From positions 49,427 through 113,426 of the forward strand of contig JAPDPQ010000017.1 of assembly GCA_034506395.1 (NCBI GenBank): a stretch of 64,000 bases of DNA, given 5' to 3'. This document shows, one piece after another, positions 18,916-30,346 of the stretch; position 1 is the stretch's first letter; the number at the start of each line of letters is the position of its first letter. Origin of the DNA: a candidate division KSB1 bacterium. Its GTDB lineage: Bacteria; Zhuqueibacterota; Zhuqueibacteria; Thermofontimicrobiales; Thermofontimicrobiaceae. A program made the translations under genes and the position numbers. The notes under the pieces were generated by a model. The model was not told where the DNA came from. It saw nothing but the letters and a program-made list of their open reading frames with translations, and ran no database searches.

Positions 18916-19846
18916 TCCGACAAATTGCAATTGGCTATCGTTGCTGATCACGCTAGCGCAGGTGATTCGCAAAGCTGTCTATCCATGGCTCAATTCAGAA
19001 TCGGCGCGCCAATTATCAGGTGTGGCCCATAGCGGCGACGTGACCTTTCAATTAGATACAATCGCAGAACAAGCGGTAGAAACCTTTTTGACTCAGCAAC
19101 AAGTTCCGCTGGCTTACTACACCGAAGATCGAGGGCTGGTCTGTGTTGCAGCTTCTCCGGAGTATCTATTGATTATTGATCCTATCGATGGAACGCGACC
19201 AGGGTACAGCGGTTTTGAGGCCAGTGTGGTTTCCATCGCCATGTGCCGCTACTCAGATCAGCCGAAATTTCGAGAAATCTCTCACGCCGTGGTGCTGGAA
19301 TTAAAAAGTGGCAATTTGTTCTATGCAGAAAAAGGCCGGGGAACCGTGGTGTGCAGCACTGACCCTCAGCTTGCGGTTCGACTATCAAAAAATTGTGCTC
19401 TCGATCGGCTGCGCTGGAGTTTTGAGGTGGTTGGACGACCGATCGCTGAGATCGTCAATCGGATCGGACCATTGATCGATCAGTCATCATTTCGGGGCGG
19501 CGTGTATCTGTTCAACAGTTCTGCGTTCGCACTGACGCGGCTGGTGACAGGACAATTAGATGCCTATATTGATATAACTGGACGAAGGGGAGAGGAGGTG
19601 CCTCAGCGCAATCGAAACCTGCCAAGGTCACCCCATCAACCGATCATGGGATTGTTCGCTTATGATATCGCTGCGGCTTATCTGATTCTAAAAGAAGCGC
19701 AATGTTGGATTTCCGATGACTGCGGTGAATCATTGGACGATCGCTCCCTGATCAGCAGTGCCACACTCTCCTGTGTTGCTGCCAGCAATCTCGATTTACA
19801 CAAAAAGCTTATTGATTGGCTCACTGCCAAAAACGAGCTCAGGTAA
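18908..19846 (+). CDS. Inositol monophosphatase family protein
   Basis: 312 aa from a GTG overlapping the isomerase stop by 8 nt. IMPase/FBPase-type metal motifs are seen: GDVTFQLDTIAEQAVETF, TEDRG and IDPIDGTRPGYSGFE (the DPxDGT signature), plus a C-terminal FAYDIAAAYLILKEA region in place of the usual WDxAAG. The altered last motif and long middle segment make it a divergent member; substrate (inositol phosphate, fructose-1,6-bisphosphate, PAP or another sugar phosphate) is unknown. The operon suggests a sugar phosphate. Confidence 0.85.
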   Translation: MNSPTNCNWLSLLITLAQVIRKAVYPWLNSESARQLSGVAHSGDVTFQLDTIAEQAVETFLTQQQVPLAYYTEDRGLVCVAASPEYLLIIDPIDGTRPGYSGFEASVVSIAMCRYSDQPKFREISHAVVLELKSGNLFYAEKGRGTVVCSTDPQLAVRLSKNCALDRLRWSFEVVGRPIAEIVNRIGPLIDQSSFRGGVYLFNSSAFALTRLVTGQLDAYIDITGRRGEEVPQRNRNLPRSPHQPIMGLFAYDIAAAYLILKEAQCWISDDCGESLDDRSLISSATLSCVAASNLDLHKKLIDWLTAKNELR

Positions 19847-19862
19847 CGAAATGAACTTTCAG

Positions 19863-19920
19863 GCTGAACTTTTGGCAATTCCCCCAGAATGGATGGGAGG
19901 AAGGCGAGTTCAGCATTTTT
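19863..19920 (+). terminator. Likely terminator or attenuator hairpin upstream of metK
   Basis: Outer arms GCTGAAC (19863-19869) and GTTCAGC (19908-19914) enclose an inner TTCC/GGAA plus CCC/GGG hairpin, followed by ATTTTT. It lies between the phosphatase stop and metK, so it probably ends the PTS-phosphatase transcript. I see no SAM-riboswitch consensus. Confidence 0.5.
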
Positions 19921-19976
19921 ATAATTGATGTGATTGAATTGTTATTCGTTGACTATTTAAGCCAAGGAGCAGAAAC

Positions 19977-21110
19977 ATGAGATCCTATTTATTCACCTCA
20001 GAGTCTGTGACGGAAGGACACCCAGATAAATTGGCGGATCAAATTTCAGACTCGGTTCTTGATGCGATTTTCCAAGAAGATCCATTCGGTCGCGTGGCAT
20101 GTGAAACCCTCGTGACCACAGGTTTGGCCATCGTGGGCGGAGAAATTACCACTAAATGTTACGTGGATATCCCTAAGATCGTTCGCGAATTAATCCGAGA
20201 TGTGGGCTATATCGATGCAAGTTATGGCTTCGATTGGCAGACGTGCGGTATTTTGACAACGATCGATCAGCAATCGCCTGATATCGCCATGGGTGTAGAT
20301 CGCGAAGGCGCTGGAGATCAGGGGATGATGTTCGGTTTCGCCATTGATGAAACCGAGGAGCTAATGCCAATGCCAATTTTGTTAGCCCATAAATTAACCA
20401 AGCGCCTCGCTGAAGTGCGCAAGAAAAATATCCTGCCTTATTTGCGTCCGGATGGAAAATCCCAGGTGACCATCGAATATGTGGATGGAAAACCGCGTTG
20501 GGTCAATACGGTCGTGATTGCCGCGCAACACAGCCCTGAGGTAAAATTGGTCGATCTTCGCCATGACATCATTCAGCATGTCATTAAACCAGTGTTGCCG
20601 CCTCATATGGTCAATGATCATGAGATTATTTATCATATTAATCCAACTGGACGATTTGTGATCGGCGGTCCGCAGGGAGATGCGGGATTGACCGGTCGAA
20701 AGATCATCGTTGATACCTATGGAGGCTATGCGCCTCATGGTGGCGGTGCATTCTCTGGCAAAGATCCAACCAAAGTGGATCGCTCTGCCTCCTACGCAGC
20801 TCGATATGTGGCGAAAAATATTGTTGCGGCCAAATTGGCCACCAAATGCACCATCCAGTTGGCATATGCTATTGGCGTGGCTGAGCCAGTATCGATTATG
20901 GTCGATACGCACGGTACCGGCGTGATCCCTGATGAAGAGATCATGAAGTTGGTCGTAAAGCATTTTGATCTAACGCCAAAAGGCATTATCGAAAAGCTCA
21001 TGCTACGCCGGCCGATCTATCGTAAGACAGCAGCTTACGGCCATTTCGGACGAAACGAACCCACATTTACCTGGGAGAAAACCGATATGGTGGACGTCCT
21101 GGCGCGGTGA
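19977..21110 (+). CDS. metK: S-adenosylmethionine synthetase
   Basis: 377 aa. Signature elements: [20 protein letters not shown] at the N-terminus, [12 protein letters not shown] (the ATP motif, hexapeptide GAGDQG), [20 protein letters not shown] (P-loop-like second signature) and the C-terminal [14 protein letters not shown]. It makes SAM from methionine and ATP. AAGGAGC precedes the ATG. Together with ahcY downstream it covers two steps of the methyl cycle. Confidence 0.98.
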   Translation: MRSYLFTSESVTEGHPDKLADQISDSVLDAIFQEDPFGRVACETLVTTGLAIVGGEITTKCYVDIPKIVRELIRDVGYIDASYGFDWQTCGILTTIDQQSPDIAMGVDREGAGDQGMMFGFAIDETEELMPMPILLAHKLTKRLAEVRKKNILPYLRPDGKSQVTIEYVDGKPRWVNTVVIAAQHSPEVKLVDLRHDIIQHVIKPVLPPHMVNDHEIIYHINPTGRFVIGGPQGDAGLTGRKIIVDTYGGYAPHGGGAFSGKDPTKVDRSASYAARYVAKNIVAAKLATKCTIQLAYAIGVAEPVSIMVDTHGTGVIPDEEIMKLVVKHFDLTPKGIIEKLMLRRPIYRKTAAYGHFGRNEPTFTWEKTDMVDVLAR

Positions 21111-22942
<1,832 letters not shown>

Positions 22943-23015
22943 CCATTGGCCTCTGCCTTGCAATTCCACAAAGCAAATGGAAAGTTAGCTACATGAACGA
23001 TGGAGAGGTGTGAAG

Positions 23016-23552
23016 ATGACTAAAAAATATAATGAAATTTTTTGGCTGCTAATGGTTTGGTTCACCCTAATGTGGGGCTGCGGCAAAAAGGATGAGTCAA
23101 AAGTTGGGGAATTGAAGTCCAAAGAATTAGTAGCCGATAGCAGCAGCGATGCCTGGACCATCAAGCCAAAAGCATTGAATTATGATTCGCTATTAGTTGT
23201 CCTCAGCGACATAGTCGAAGCTATTCGAGAGAATCCAACTGATTTGGATTATCGCCACCAATTGGTAGCCGCTGGCTATGATAGTGTTTGGGGAACGATC
23301 GTTTCCCCGGGATTTGGCAGGCCACAATCGGATGCTGAGAGTGGCTCGCTCGCTGAGAAATATGCAGAACGCGCCGCCATTGCAGATGCCCTCCGCTGGG
23401 CTGCCTGGATTAAGCGTTGGTCAGAAAACCCCAACGCCCCGCTGGACACACTTCAAGTAGAAATCCAGCAACATAGGATCGTCGCAAAGAAAGTGCTGCC
23501 CGATCATAGCGTTTCCGTATTGATCGAAGTCCATCGCTCCCATATTTTATGA
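23016..23552 (+). CDS. Small possible lipoprotein of unknown function
   Basis: 178 aa from the ATG at 23016 with GAGAGG 7 nt upstream; a GTG at 23010 is too close to that site. The N-terminus is a hydrophobic signal followed by MWGCGKK, an imperfect lipobox (Trp at -2 is unusual). The mature part is acidic and helical (LSDIVEAIRENPTDLDYRHQ...), with a C-terminal strand VSVLIEVHRSHIL. I recognise no family. It lies between ahcY and a glycosyltransferase. Confidence 0.65.
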   Translation: MTKKYNEIFWLLMVWFTLMWGCGKKDESKVGELKSKELVADSSSDAWTIKPKALNYDSLLVVLSDIVEAIRENPTDLDYRHQLVAAGYDSVWGTIVSPGFGRPQSDAESGSLAEKYAERAAIADALRWAAWIKRWSENPNAPLDTLQVEIQQHRIVAKKVLPDHSVSVLIEVHRSHIL

Positions 23553-23653
23553 AAGCAGATGATCGTCTTGGTTTCATCGTGCCAGATATAGGATTTTGGG
23601 CCTGAAATGAACTCTGGTGCGATTTGATAGCCTGGAAAGACCGTTTGCAAAAG

Positions 23654-24781
23654 ATGAAAATTCTGATCCTCGAACCTTACTTTATTGGCTCTCATGCTGC
23701 CTGGGCTGAAGGATATCAGCGTCACAGTCAGCATGAAGTTGCCATTATGAGTTTGCCTGGTCAATTTTGGAAATGGCGCATCCAGGGCGGGGCGATCGCG
23801 CTGGCGCGCCAATTCCTGACCAACTCGCTAAATCCTGATCTGATCATCGCCACCGATATGTTGAACCTGCCAGTGTTTCTGGCTCTGACGCGACATCGCA
23901 TTGCAACCATTCCCATTGCTATCTATTTTCATGAAAATCAGCTTGGCTATCCCTGGGCGCCCAGAGATCGGGATTTCTTGCACCAGCGCCATGACCATTA
24001 TGGATTCATCAATTATGCCTCGGCCCTGGTCAGCGATGCGGTGTTCTTCAATTCAAAATTCCATCAAACGACCTTCTTGGACGATCTGCCTCGTTTCCTC
24101 AAAAGATTTCCCGATTATCGCGAATTAGACACCATACCCAAGATCGCTGCCAAAAGTCAGGTGCTCCCCCTCGGTCTGGATTTGCAACGTTTTAGACAAA
24201 TGCAGCCCACCTTGCCATTAAAAGGTGATGGTCCCCCGCTGCTACTTTGGAACCATCGCTGGGAGCATGATAAGAACCCCGAGGAATTTTTTCGGGCGCT
24301 TTCCGTGCTTCAACAGCGAAAACTGGATTTCCGCGTCGCTATTTTGGGGCAAAATTTTCGGAAATCGCCGCTCGAATTCGAACAGGCCCGCCAACTACTA
24401 AAGGACAAGATCATTCAGTTCGGCTTTGTTGAAGAAATTCAGAACTATGTCCAGTGGCTCTATCGAGCGGATATTGTGCCTGTCACCTCGCAGCACGATT
24501 TCTTTGGCGCCAGTGTCGTAGAAGCGATCTATTGCGGTTGCTATCCATTCTTGCCCAAACGATTGGCATATCCAGAAATCCTCCCCATCGAACATTTTCA
24601 AGAAAATTATTATAGCTGTTTCGATGAGTTGGTCGAAAAACTATCGCGATCGATCATAAATATTGATTCTATCAGGAAACAAAACTTATCGGCTGTTGTA
24701 GAAAAGTACGATTGGAACAATATGGCAAAAATATATGATGAACAATTTGCCAAGGTCGAACTTCATAGCGATAGGATTTAG
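23654..24781 (+). CDS. tRNA-queuosine alpha-mannosyltransferase-like glycosyltransferase (DUF3524/GTDC1 type)
   Basis: 375 aa from the ATG at 23654, giving the family N-terminus MKILILEPYFIGSHAAWAEG. The DUF3524 half shows LPGQFWKWRIQGGAIALAR and IATDMLNLPVFLAL, YFHENQLGYPW and FNSKFHQ. The C-terminal GT4-like half shows LLLWNHRWEHDKNPEEFF, GFVEEIQNYVQWLYRADIV and QHDFFGASVVEAIYCGCYP (the donor-binding E). These match the GTDC1 family, whose vertebrate member mannosylates queuosine in tRNA-Asp. The bacterial substrate is inferred by homology. Confidence 0.85.
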   Translation: MKILILEPYFIGSHAAWAEGYQRHSQHEVAIMSLPGQFWKWRIQGGAIALARQFLTNSLNPDLIIATDMLNLPVFLALTRHRIATIPIAIYFHENQLGYPWAPRDRDFLHQRHDHYGFINYASALVSDAVFFNSKFHQTTFLDDLPRFLKRFPDYRELDTIPKIAAKSQVLPLGLDLQRFRQMQPTLPLKGDGPPLLLWNHRWEHDKNPEEFFRALSVLQQRKLDFRVAILGQNFRKSPLEFEQARQLLKDKIIQFGFVEEIQNYVQWLYRADIVPVTSQHDFFGASVVEAIYCGCYPFLPKRLAYPEILPIEHFQENYYSCFDELVEKLSRSIINIDSIRKQNLSAVVEKYDWNNMAKIYDEQFAKVELHSDRI

Positions 24782-24935
24782 ATGGAATGAGAACAAGGCT
24801 GTTACCAGTTTGAAAATCGCTTTGTCCAATTATCGCAAACGAAAATAAGGAAATTTTAGCCCAGTTTTCCAGTTGGGGTGAAAAGAAAGCATAAATTTTA
24901 GGACGTCTCATTTTAAAGATAGAACTTTTCAGTGC

Positions 24936-26906
24936 ATGGTACAGATAAGAGAACTCTGCTATTCGATCGGCGCTCGGGAATTACTAACGAATATCACATG
25001 GAACATTCAGCCGCACCAGCGAGTGGCGCTGATCGGTCCCAATGGCGCAGGAAAAACCACTCTTTTGAAAATCATCCATGGAGATCTCAAATGTCACAGT
25101 GGCAGCATCATTAAGCCGCGTGGCTATAGGATTGGCTATCTGCCGCAAGAGGAAATTGTCTTGAACCGCGGCACGGTTCTGGATGTCACGTTGGAAGGGC
25201 AGCCTCAAATCCTCGAATTGGAGACAAAGATAAGCGAGATTCACCACGCTCTGACCAAGGATCGTTCAGACGGAGCGGCGCTTTTGAAGCAACTGGGAGA
25301 GTTGGAGCAACGCTACGAGGCGATGCAGGGGTATCAATTAGAGGCCAAGGCGAAAGCAATTCTCTCAGGCTTCGGGTTCTCGACGAGTGATTTCTCACGC
25401 CCGATTGCCGAATTCAGTGGTGGATGGCGCATGCGAGCCTACTTGGCGCGTCTACTTCTCCAAAATCCTGACCTGCTCCTATTGGATGAACCCACCAATC
25501 ATCTTGACCTTCCATCATTAGAATGGTTGGAGCAATACTTATTGGACTTCCCAGGCAGTATCGTGTTAGTTTCGCATGACCGTTTCTTTATCGATCGGCT
25601 GGCACAAGAAATCTACGAACTTGAGCGAGGCAAGCTAGAACATTACCCTGGAAACTACCATTATTATGAAAAACAGAAGCAATTAAAGCAGAGACAACTT
25701 GAAGAGCGCTACGAACAATTAAAGGACGAACGCGAAAGACAGCAACGTTTCATCGAACGATTTCGTTATAAAGCCACCAAAGCGGCTCAGGTCCAAAGTC
25801 GCATCAAACGGTTGGAAAAGTTGGAGCAAATCGAGCTACCAACATCCGCTCCGAAATTTAAATTTCGATTATCAGTGCCGTTCCATAGCTATAAAGATGT
25901 GGTTCAAATAAAAGATATGGCTTTTCGCTATAATGGCGATTGGGTTTTTAAAAATGTCCAGCTCAATATTTATCGGGGCGAGCGATTAGCCCTGGTCGGT
26001 CCTAATGGGGCCGGTAAGACCACGCTCACCCGGCTGATTGCTGGCGAGCTGAAACCACAGCTCGGGTCAATTGAAATTGGCAAGGCCACCACCATTGGCT
26101 ATTACGCTCAACACCAGATCGATGCGCTGAATTTAAAAGCTACAATTTATGATGAAGTGGCATCAGTTACCCCTATGGACCGAATTCCGTACATCCGTAA
26201 CGCACTAGGCATTTTTCAGTTTCACGATGATGACGTGTTCAAGCCTATCGAGGTCCTTTCTGGGGGTGAGAAAGCTCGGGTATCACTGGCGAAAATTTTG
26301 CTTTCTGCAGTCAATTTTCTGATTATGGACGAGCCAACCAATCATCTGGATATCGCCTCACGAGATGCACTGGAACAAGCGCTGTCTGACTATGACGGAA
26401 CATTGTTGATTATCTCGCACGATCGATATTTTCTCGATAAATTGGTGCATCGGGTGATCGAAATCAAAGCAGGGGCTTTGAAAATTTATGAAGGGAATTA
26501 CTCTGATTATTTGGCACGCCGGGCTGAAGAAGCTGGGCTTTCAGAGTCACCGGCAAAAAGATCCAAACCTACGAGCCAGCCACTCGGTCCAAAAACTAAA
26601 GAACAACGCCGGCGTGAAGCCGAGGCGCGACAGGCGATCAGCAAAGACCGGAACCGGTTGACCCGTCAGATTGAATTATTGGAACAGAAGATCGCTGCGC
26701 TCGAATCTCGCAAAACCGAGATCGAATCCCTCATGGCAGATCCAGCCACGTACAAGGATCCCGCCTTAGCCGCCTCCCTGCCGTATGAATACTCGCAGAT
26801 TAAAGATGAATTGGCGACCTGTTATGATCAATGGGAGCAGGCGCAATTAGAACTGGAGCAGGTTTTAGAAAGCATCGCTTTAAAGGTTCGCGAAGGTGAA
26901 AAATAG
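24936..26906 (+). CDS. ABC-F family ribosome-associated ATPase
   Basis: 656 aa, soluble, two ATPase cassettes without membrane segments. Walker A GPNGAGKTT occurs in both halves; signatures are FSGGWRMRAYLARLL and LSGGEKARVSLAKIL; Walker B LLLLDEPTNHLDLPS and FLIMDEPTNHLDIAS. A charged linker (about 245-310, KQLKQRQLEERYEQLKDER) links the cassettes. The C-terminal ~110 residues form a coiled coil (EQRRREAEARQAISKDRN...), as in Uup/YdiF-type ABC-F proteins. Members act on the ribosomal E-site. No clear ribosome binding site is seen before the ATG. Confidence 0.95.
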   Translation: MVQIRELCYSIGARELLTNITWNIQPHQRVALIGPNGAGKTTLLKIIHGDLKCHSGSIIKPRGYRIGYLPQEEIVLNRGTVLDVTLEGQPQILELETKISEIHHALTKDRSDGAALLKQLGELEQRYEAMQGYQLEAKAKAILSGFGFSTSDFSRPIAEFSGGWRMRAYLARLLLQNPDLLLLDEPTNHLDLPSLEWLEQYLLDFPGSIVLVSHDRFFIDRLAQEIYELERGKLEHYPGNYHYYEKQKQLKQRQLEERYEQLKDERERQQRFIERFRYKATKAAQVQSRIKRLEKLEQIELPTSAPKFKFRLSVPFHSYKDVVQIKDMAFRYNGDWVFKNVQLNIYRGERLALVGPNGAGKTTLTRLIAGELKPQLGSIEIGKATTIGYYAQHQIDALNLKATIYDEVASVTPMDRIPYIRNALGIFQFHDDDVFKPIEVLSGGEKARVSLAKILLSAVNFLIMDEPTNHLDIASRDALEQALSDYDGTLLIISHDRYFLDKLVHRVIEIKAGALKIYEGNYSDYLARRAEEAGLSESPAKRSKPTSQPLGPKTKEQRRREAEARQAISKDRNRLTRQIELLEQKIAALESRKTEIESLMADPATYKDPALAASLPYEYSQIKDELATCYDQWEQAQLELEQVLESIALKVREGEK

Positions 26907-27067
26907 TTAACGCACTCTGTGACAAAAATATTATCTCTATTAATCTTCCTTTATAGCAAACTACCCGCCATTAGAAAATCTTGATGGATTAAGATTGTCT
27001 CGCTCTTTGGATAATAAAATCGCATTCATACTGCCAATCAAAATCTCGATTCCTTTCAAGATGTGTG

Positions 27068-28000
27068 CTATGGGAGAGAAGATTCTGACTGGCTATTTGT
27101 TTGGGTAAGCCGCAGTCGCTCTTCAATCATCTTCTGAAGCGCGGCGATGGTTAATGGCGCACATCCTTCTGCCCGGTTATTGATCAACAAATAGGCGATC
27201 TTGCGGGATTGGATCGCAATTTCCACCAGCTTCATGATATCGGCGCGCATTTCAGGCAGCGGAGCGATAACTTTATCGTACGGCTCGAATTTTTGGACCG
27301 TGGCCTCGTAACCCATGCCCAATGGCGTTAAAATTCGTGCTACGATGAAATCGGCCGTCACACTGTCATATTTTAGCTGCTCTGAAATGGGGGGCATATA
27401 AGACCAATGATTGAACACGTGAGCCACTCCGTGAGCCCGCAATACATCAAAATAGGCCGGGGCAAGGAAATTTTTATTTCGGATTTCAACGCTATATTCA
27501 AAATCTTTGGGCAATGCAGAAAAAAAACGGTCCAGATCCTCGCTAAATTGACTAACGTTTTTTTCACCAGTTTTAATGTATTGAAACTCAAAAATAAATG
27601 GCCCAGTGTGATCGCGAAAGACCTGTTGATAGGGAGGCAGGACAGTGCTAATGAACAGCTCAGGATTCAAAAAGTTGGGATTAAGCTGGCCTTTCAAATT
27701 GCCATAGCGCACCTGATTGGGAAAGCGATAAATAGTGAGTTGCTCCCAGACCTTGCTGCAAGCTTTAAAACCGGAGGGAAGTTGTTTCGCGTAATGTTCC
27801 AACAATGCAATAGTAGGGGGTTGATAGAAAAACAGGTCCATTCCCACTGTTGAAAAGCGTGGGTCAGCAGCATACTCTGCAAGGCAATCCCTTTTAAAGT
27901 TGTTCGGCGAGTAATCTTTAAAATAAACGATCCCCTTCCAGCCTTCGAACGCCCAGGAGGAACTCCCAAAACGGATGTAGTATCGATAATTGTCGCGCAT
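27068..28000 (-). CDS. DUF72 family protein
   Basis: 310 aa from the ATG at 28000, preceded by GAGG at 5 nt; an earlier in-frame ATG at 28078 adds a non-conserved extension. DUF72 (YecE-like) TIM-barrel features: IRFGSSSWAFEGWKGIVY near the start, FSTVGMDLFFYQPPT, GFKACSKVWEQLT, EFQYIKTGEK, YSVEIRNKNFLAP and LLINNRAEGCAPLTI. The biochemical function of the family is not established. The gene converges with the ABC-F gene. Confidence 0.9.
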   Translation of the reverse strand: MRDNYRYYIRFGSSSWAFEGWKGIVYFKDYSPNNFKRDCLAEYAADPRFSTVGMDLFFYQPPTIALLEHYAKQLPSGFKACSKVWEQLTIYRFPNQVRYGNLKGQLNPNFLNPELFISTVLPPYQQVFRDHTGPFIFEFQYIKTGEKNVSQFSEDLDRFFSALPKDFEYSVEIRNKNFLAPAYFDVLRAHGVAHVFNHWSYMPPISEQLKYDSVTADFIVARILTPLGMGYEATVQKFEPYDKVIAPLPEMRADIMKLVEIAIQSRKIAYLLINNRAEGCAPLTIAALQKMIEERLRLTQTNSQSESSLP

Positions 28001-28283
28001 GTTTTCCTCAATTTGATTTTTTATTCTGAGTGCCTTTCCAGCGAAAAAATTGTCACGATTTTTAGACTTGAAGGGCACAACAAAATGAGAGGCAAATATG
28101 GTCTATTGTTGGTTTCAGCCTGGATCTGCAAATGTGGTTGAAGCCACAAGCTTTTTACGCGGCAATTGATTAGGTTTTGTTCAATCGAACACATTTGTCC
28201 CCTGAAAATGGATTGAGGCGGCAGCTTAAAAGCAATTCAAACCGCCAGACCCTGTGCGTTGCAAATTTTTTATAGGCAGATAT

Positions 28284-30251
28284 TCAAGCCTGCCACTGCT
28301 GAGAAGACAAATATCGAAGCACCATCATAATGCTAAAACATAGAACTCCAATTAAAAGCATTCCGACCCACTTATTTCCAACCAGGAAATTGCCGACACT
28401 CAACAGAGCGGAGAGAACCGCGGCGATGGCAAATAGCGCTCCGAACATGTTTTTACGGGTAAATAGTGACCCAGTAATAATGGTACTTGAAGGCAGTTTT
28501 TCAGCTATCCGTTTCCAGCCAGGACCGCCCGGCTGGACGCGAGAGTAAAAAGCGATTAGTTTCGATTCATCAACCGGCGCTGTTAGCATCGTGACAGTAA
28601 GCCAAACCACCGATGAAATTGGTACGGTATAGATGAGAGTCCAAGGAAATTTTTTCTCGGGCAAGGTAATGATCAGTACAACAACGATCGCTACAATGGC
28701 TAAAAATATGATGAAAAACGATGATTTGATATATTGGCGTCGCCATTGTTTGCAACATAATCCCAAAGAGAAGAGCGCTCCAAGGCAAACCAATGGGATC
28801 GTTATCAGAGATGCCTTTAATATGATTTCAGAACGAATGAATAAAATTAGAGCAACAGAAGCGATAATGGAAGATATTGCTGAGATTTCAGACCAGGCAT
28901 TAATGCGCCACCAATACCAGCGAGCGATATAAACGATGCCGATGCCTGCGTTGATTGCGGAAAATAACAACCAGCCAACAAAGATATCATTCATAAAAAA
29001 AGAAATCACTCCACCAAGTACAGCCATGAGGATTGTCGTGGCGATTGACACAACAACATAATGCCGTTCGCTGGCGTTTTTATTAATAAATGGTCGGTAA
29101 AAGTCATTAATGAGGTAAGAAGCCCCCCAATTAATTTGGGTGGAGATGGTGGACATGAAAGCGGCTAAAAACGAAGCCAGCATCATTCCTAGCAACCCTG
29201 GTTTCAAAAAGGTCAGCATGCTGGCGATATAACCCAATTCTGGGTCAGGTTCCAATTTTCCAGTTAGCGGGTTTTTTGAAGCAATGCCGGGGAAGTAAAC
29301 CGCAGCAACCATTCCTACCACGATCCAGGGCCAAGGTCGCAAACAGAAATGGGCAATATTGAACCAGAGATAGCCTAAAAAAGAGTGCTTTTCATTTTTG
29401 GCGGCAATCATTCGCTGAGCGAAATACGCGCCACCATCGGTGTTGCCAACAGTCCACCAAAGCAGCAAAAGGTAAACGAGAAAGATTGTGAAACCATGGT
29501 TTGGAGCCTGGATCGAAGGGATGATTGAAATCATCGAACTGGCGCGGTCTGGACCGTACAGCTCTGGAAGCTTATTCAAAATAGCGGTCATCCCTCCAAC
29601 TGCTTGAACCGAAACTACTGCCAATACGATCGCCATCCCCATAGCGAAAAAAAACTGAAAGAAATCGGTGGCCATAACCCCCCAGAGGCCAGAGACTGAG
29701 CAGTAGGCACCAGTGATCAAGATGCAAATCATTACTGCCCAAATTTTGGGGAGCTGAAAGGTCAATCCCATGATTTTGGTCATGGATAAATTCACCCAGC
29801 CCATAATGAGGCAATTATAAGGCAATGCGAAATAAATCGCTCGAAAGCAGCGCAAAATTTTGGCGGGCCGACCAGAGTAACGCAGCTCCACCAGCTCCGT
29901 GTCGGTTAAAATTTGTGCTCTGCGCCAAAGCCTCGAAAAAAAATAAACGCCGAGCACAAACATGGGGATCTGAGACCACCAGAACCAATTCCCCCAGATG
30001 CCCTGTTTAATTACCAATCCACTGATGGCCAAAGGGGTATCCGCTGCAAAAGTCGTTGCGACCATGGAAGTGCCCAACAGCCACCAGCTTGACCCCTGGC
30101 CCGAAGCAAAATATTCGCGAATATTTTTCGTCCCTCGCCTGCTGAAATAAACCCCAATTCCAATTGAGATAACAATAAAAAGAACGATGACGCACCAGTC
30201 AATCATCGCCAATTGGTTTTTGAGCGCGTATTCCACTGGCTCGATGTTCAT
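28284..30251 (-). CDS. Sodium:solute symporter family transporter
   Basis: 655 aa with 14 or more membrane helices. SSF features: N-terminal IGIGVYFSRRGTKNIREYF, then FASGQGSSWWLLGTSMVATT, FAADTPLAISG and RLWRRAQILTDTELVELRY. Such proteins co-import sugars, sialic acid, amino acids or other solutes with Na+. A long C-terminal extension (about 560-655) carries extra helices. GAGG precedes the ATG. It lies 95 nt behind the AmpG-like transporter gene on the same strand, so the two are probably co-transcribed. The substrate is unknown. Confidence 0.9.
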   Translation of the reverse strand: MNIEPVEYALKNQLAMIDWCVIVLFIVISIGIGVYFSRRGTKNIREYFASGQGSSWWLLGTSMVATTFAADTPLAISGLVIKQGIWGNWFWWSQIPMFVLGVYFFSRLWRRAQILTDTELVELRYSGRPAKILRCFRAIYFALPYNCLIMGWVNLSMTKIMGLTFQLPKIWAVMICILITGAYCSVSGLWGVMATDFFQFFFAMGMAIVLAVVSVQAVGGMTAILNKLPELYGPDRASSMISIIPSIQAPNHGFTIFLVYLLLLWWTVGNTDGGAYFAQRMIAAKNEKHSFLGYLWFNIAHFCLRPWPWIVVGMVAAVYFPGIASKNPLTGKLEPDPELGYIASMLTFLKPGLLGMMLASFLAAFMSTISTQINWGASYLINDFYRPFINKNASERHYVVVSIATTILMAVLGGVISFFMNDIFVGWLLFSAINAGIGIVYIARWYWWRINAWSEISAISSIIASVALILFIRSEIILKASLITIPLVCLGALFSLGLCCKQWRRQYIKSSFFIIFLAIVAIVVVLIITLPEKKFPWTLIYTVPISSVVWLTVTMLTAPVDESKLIAFYSRVQPGGPGWKRIAEKLPSSTIITGSLFTRKNMFGALFAIAAVLSALLSVGNFLVGNKWVGMLLIGVLCFSIMMVLRYLSSQQWQA

Positions 30252-30346
30252 TCAAAAACCTCATCTTTCATGACGACTTCGTAATTATGCCATAGGGTAA
30301 AACGCCAGCTCTATTACTGAATTTATGGTTCAAATCCGCGGCGAGG

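Noticed and set aside
19847..19976. Considered as a SAM riboswitch upstream of metK
   Set aside because: The hairpin has no SAM-I, SAM-II or SAM-IV hallmark that I recognise and ends in a T-run 55 nt before the gene; better read as a terminator of the upstream operon.
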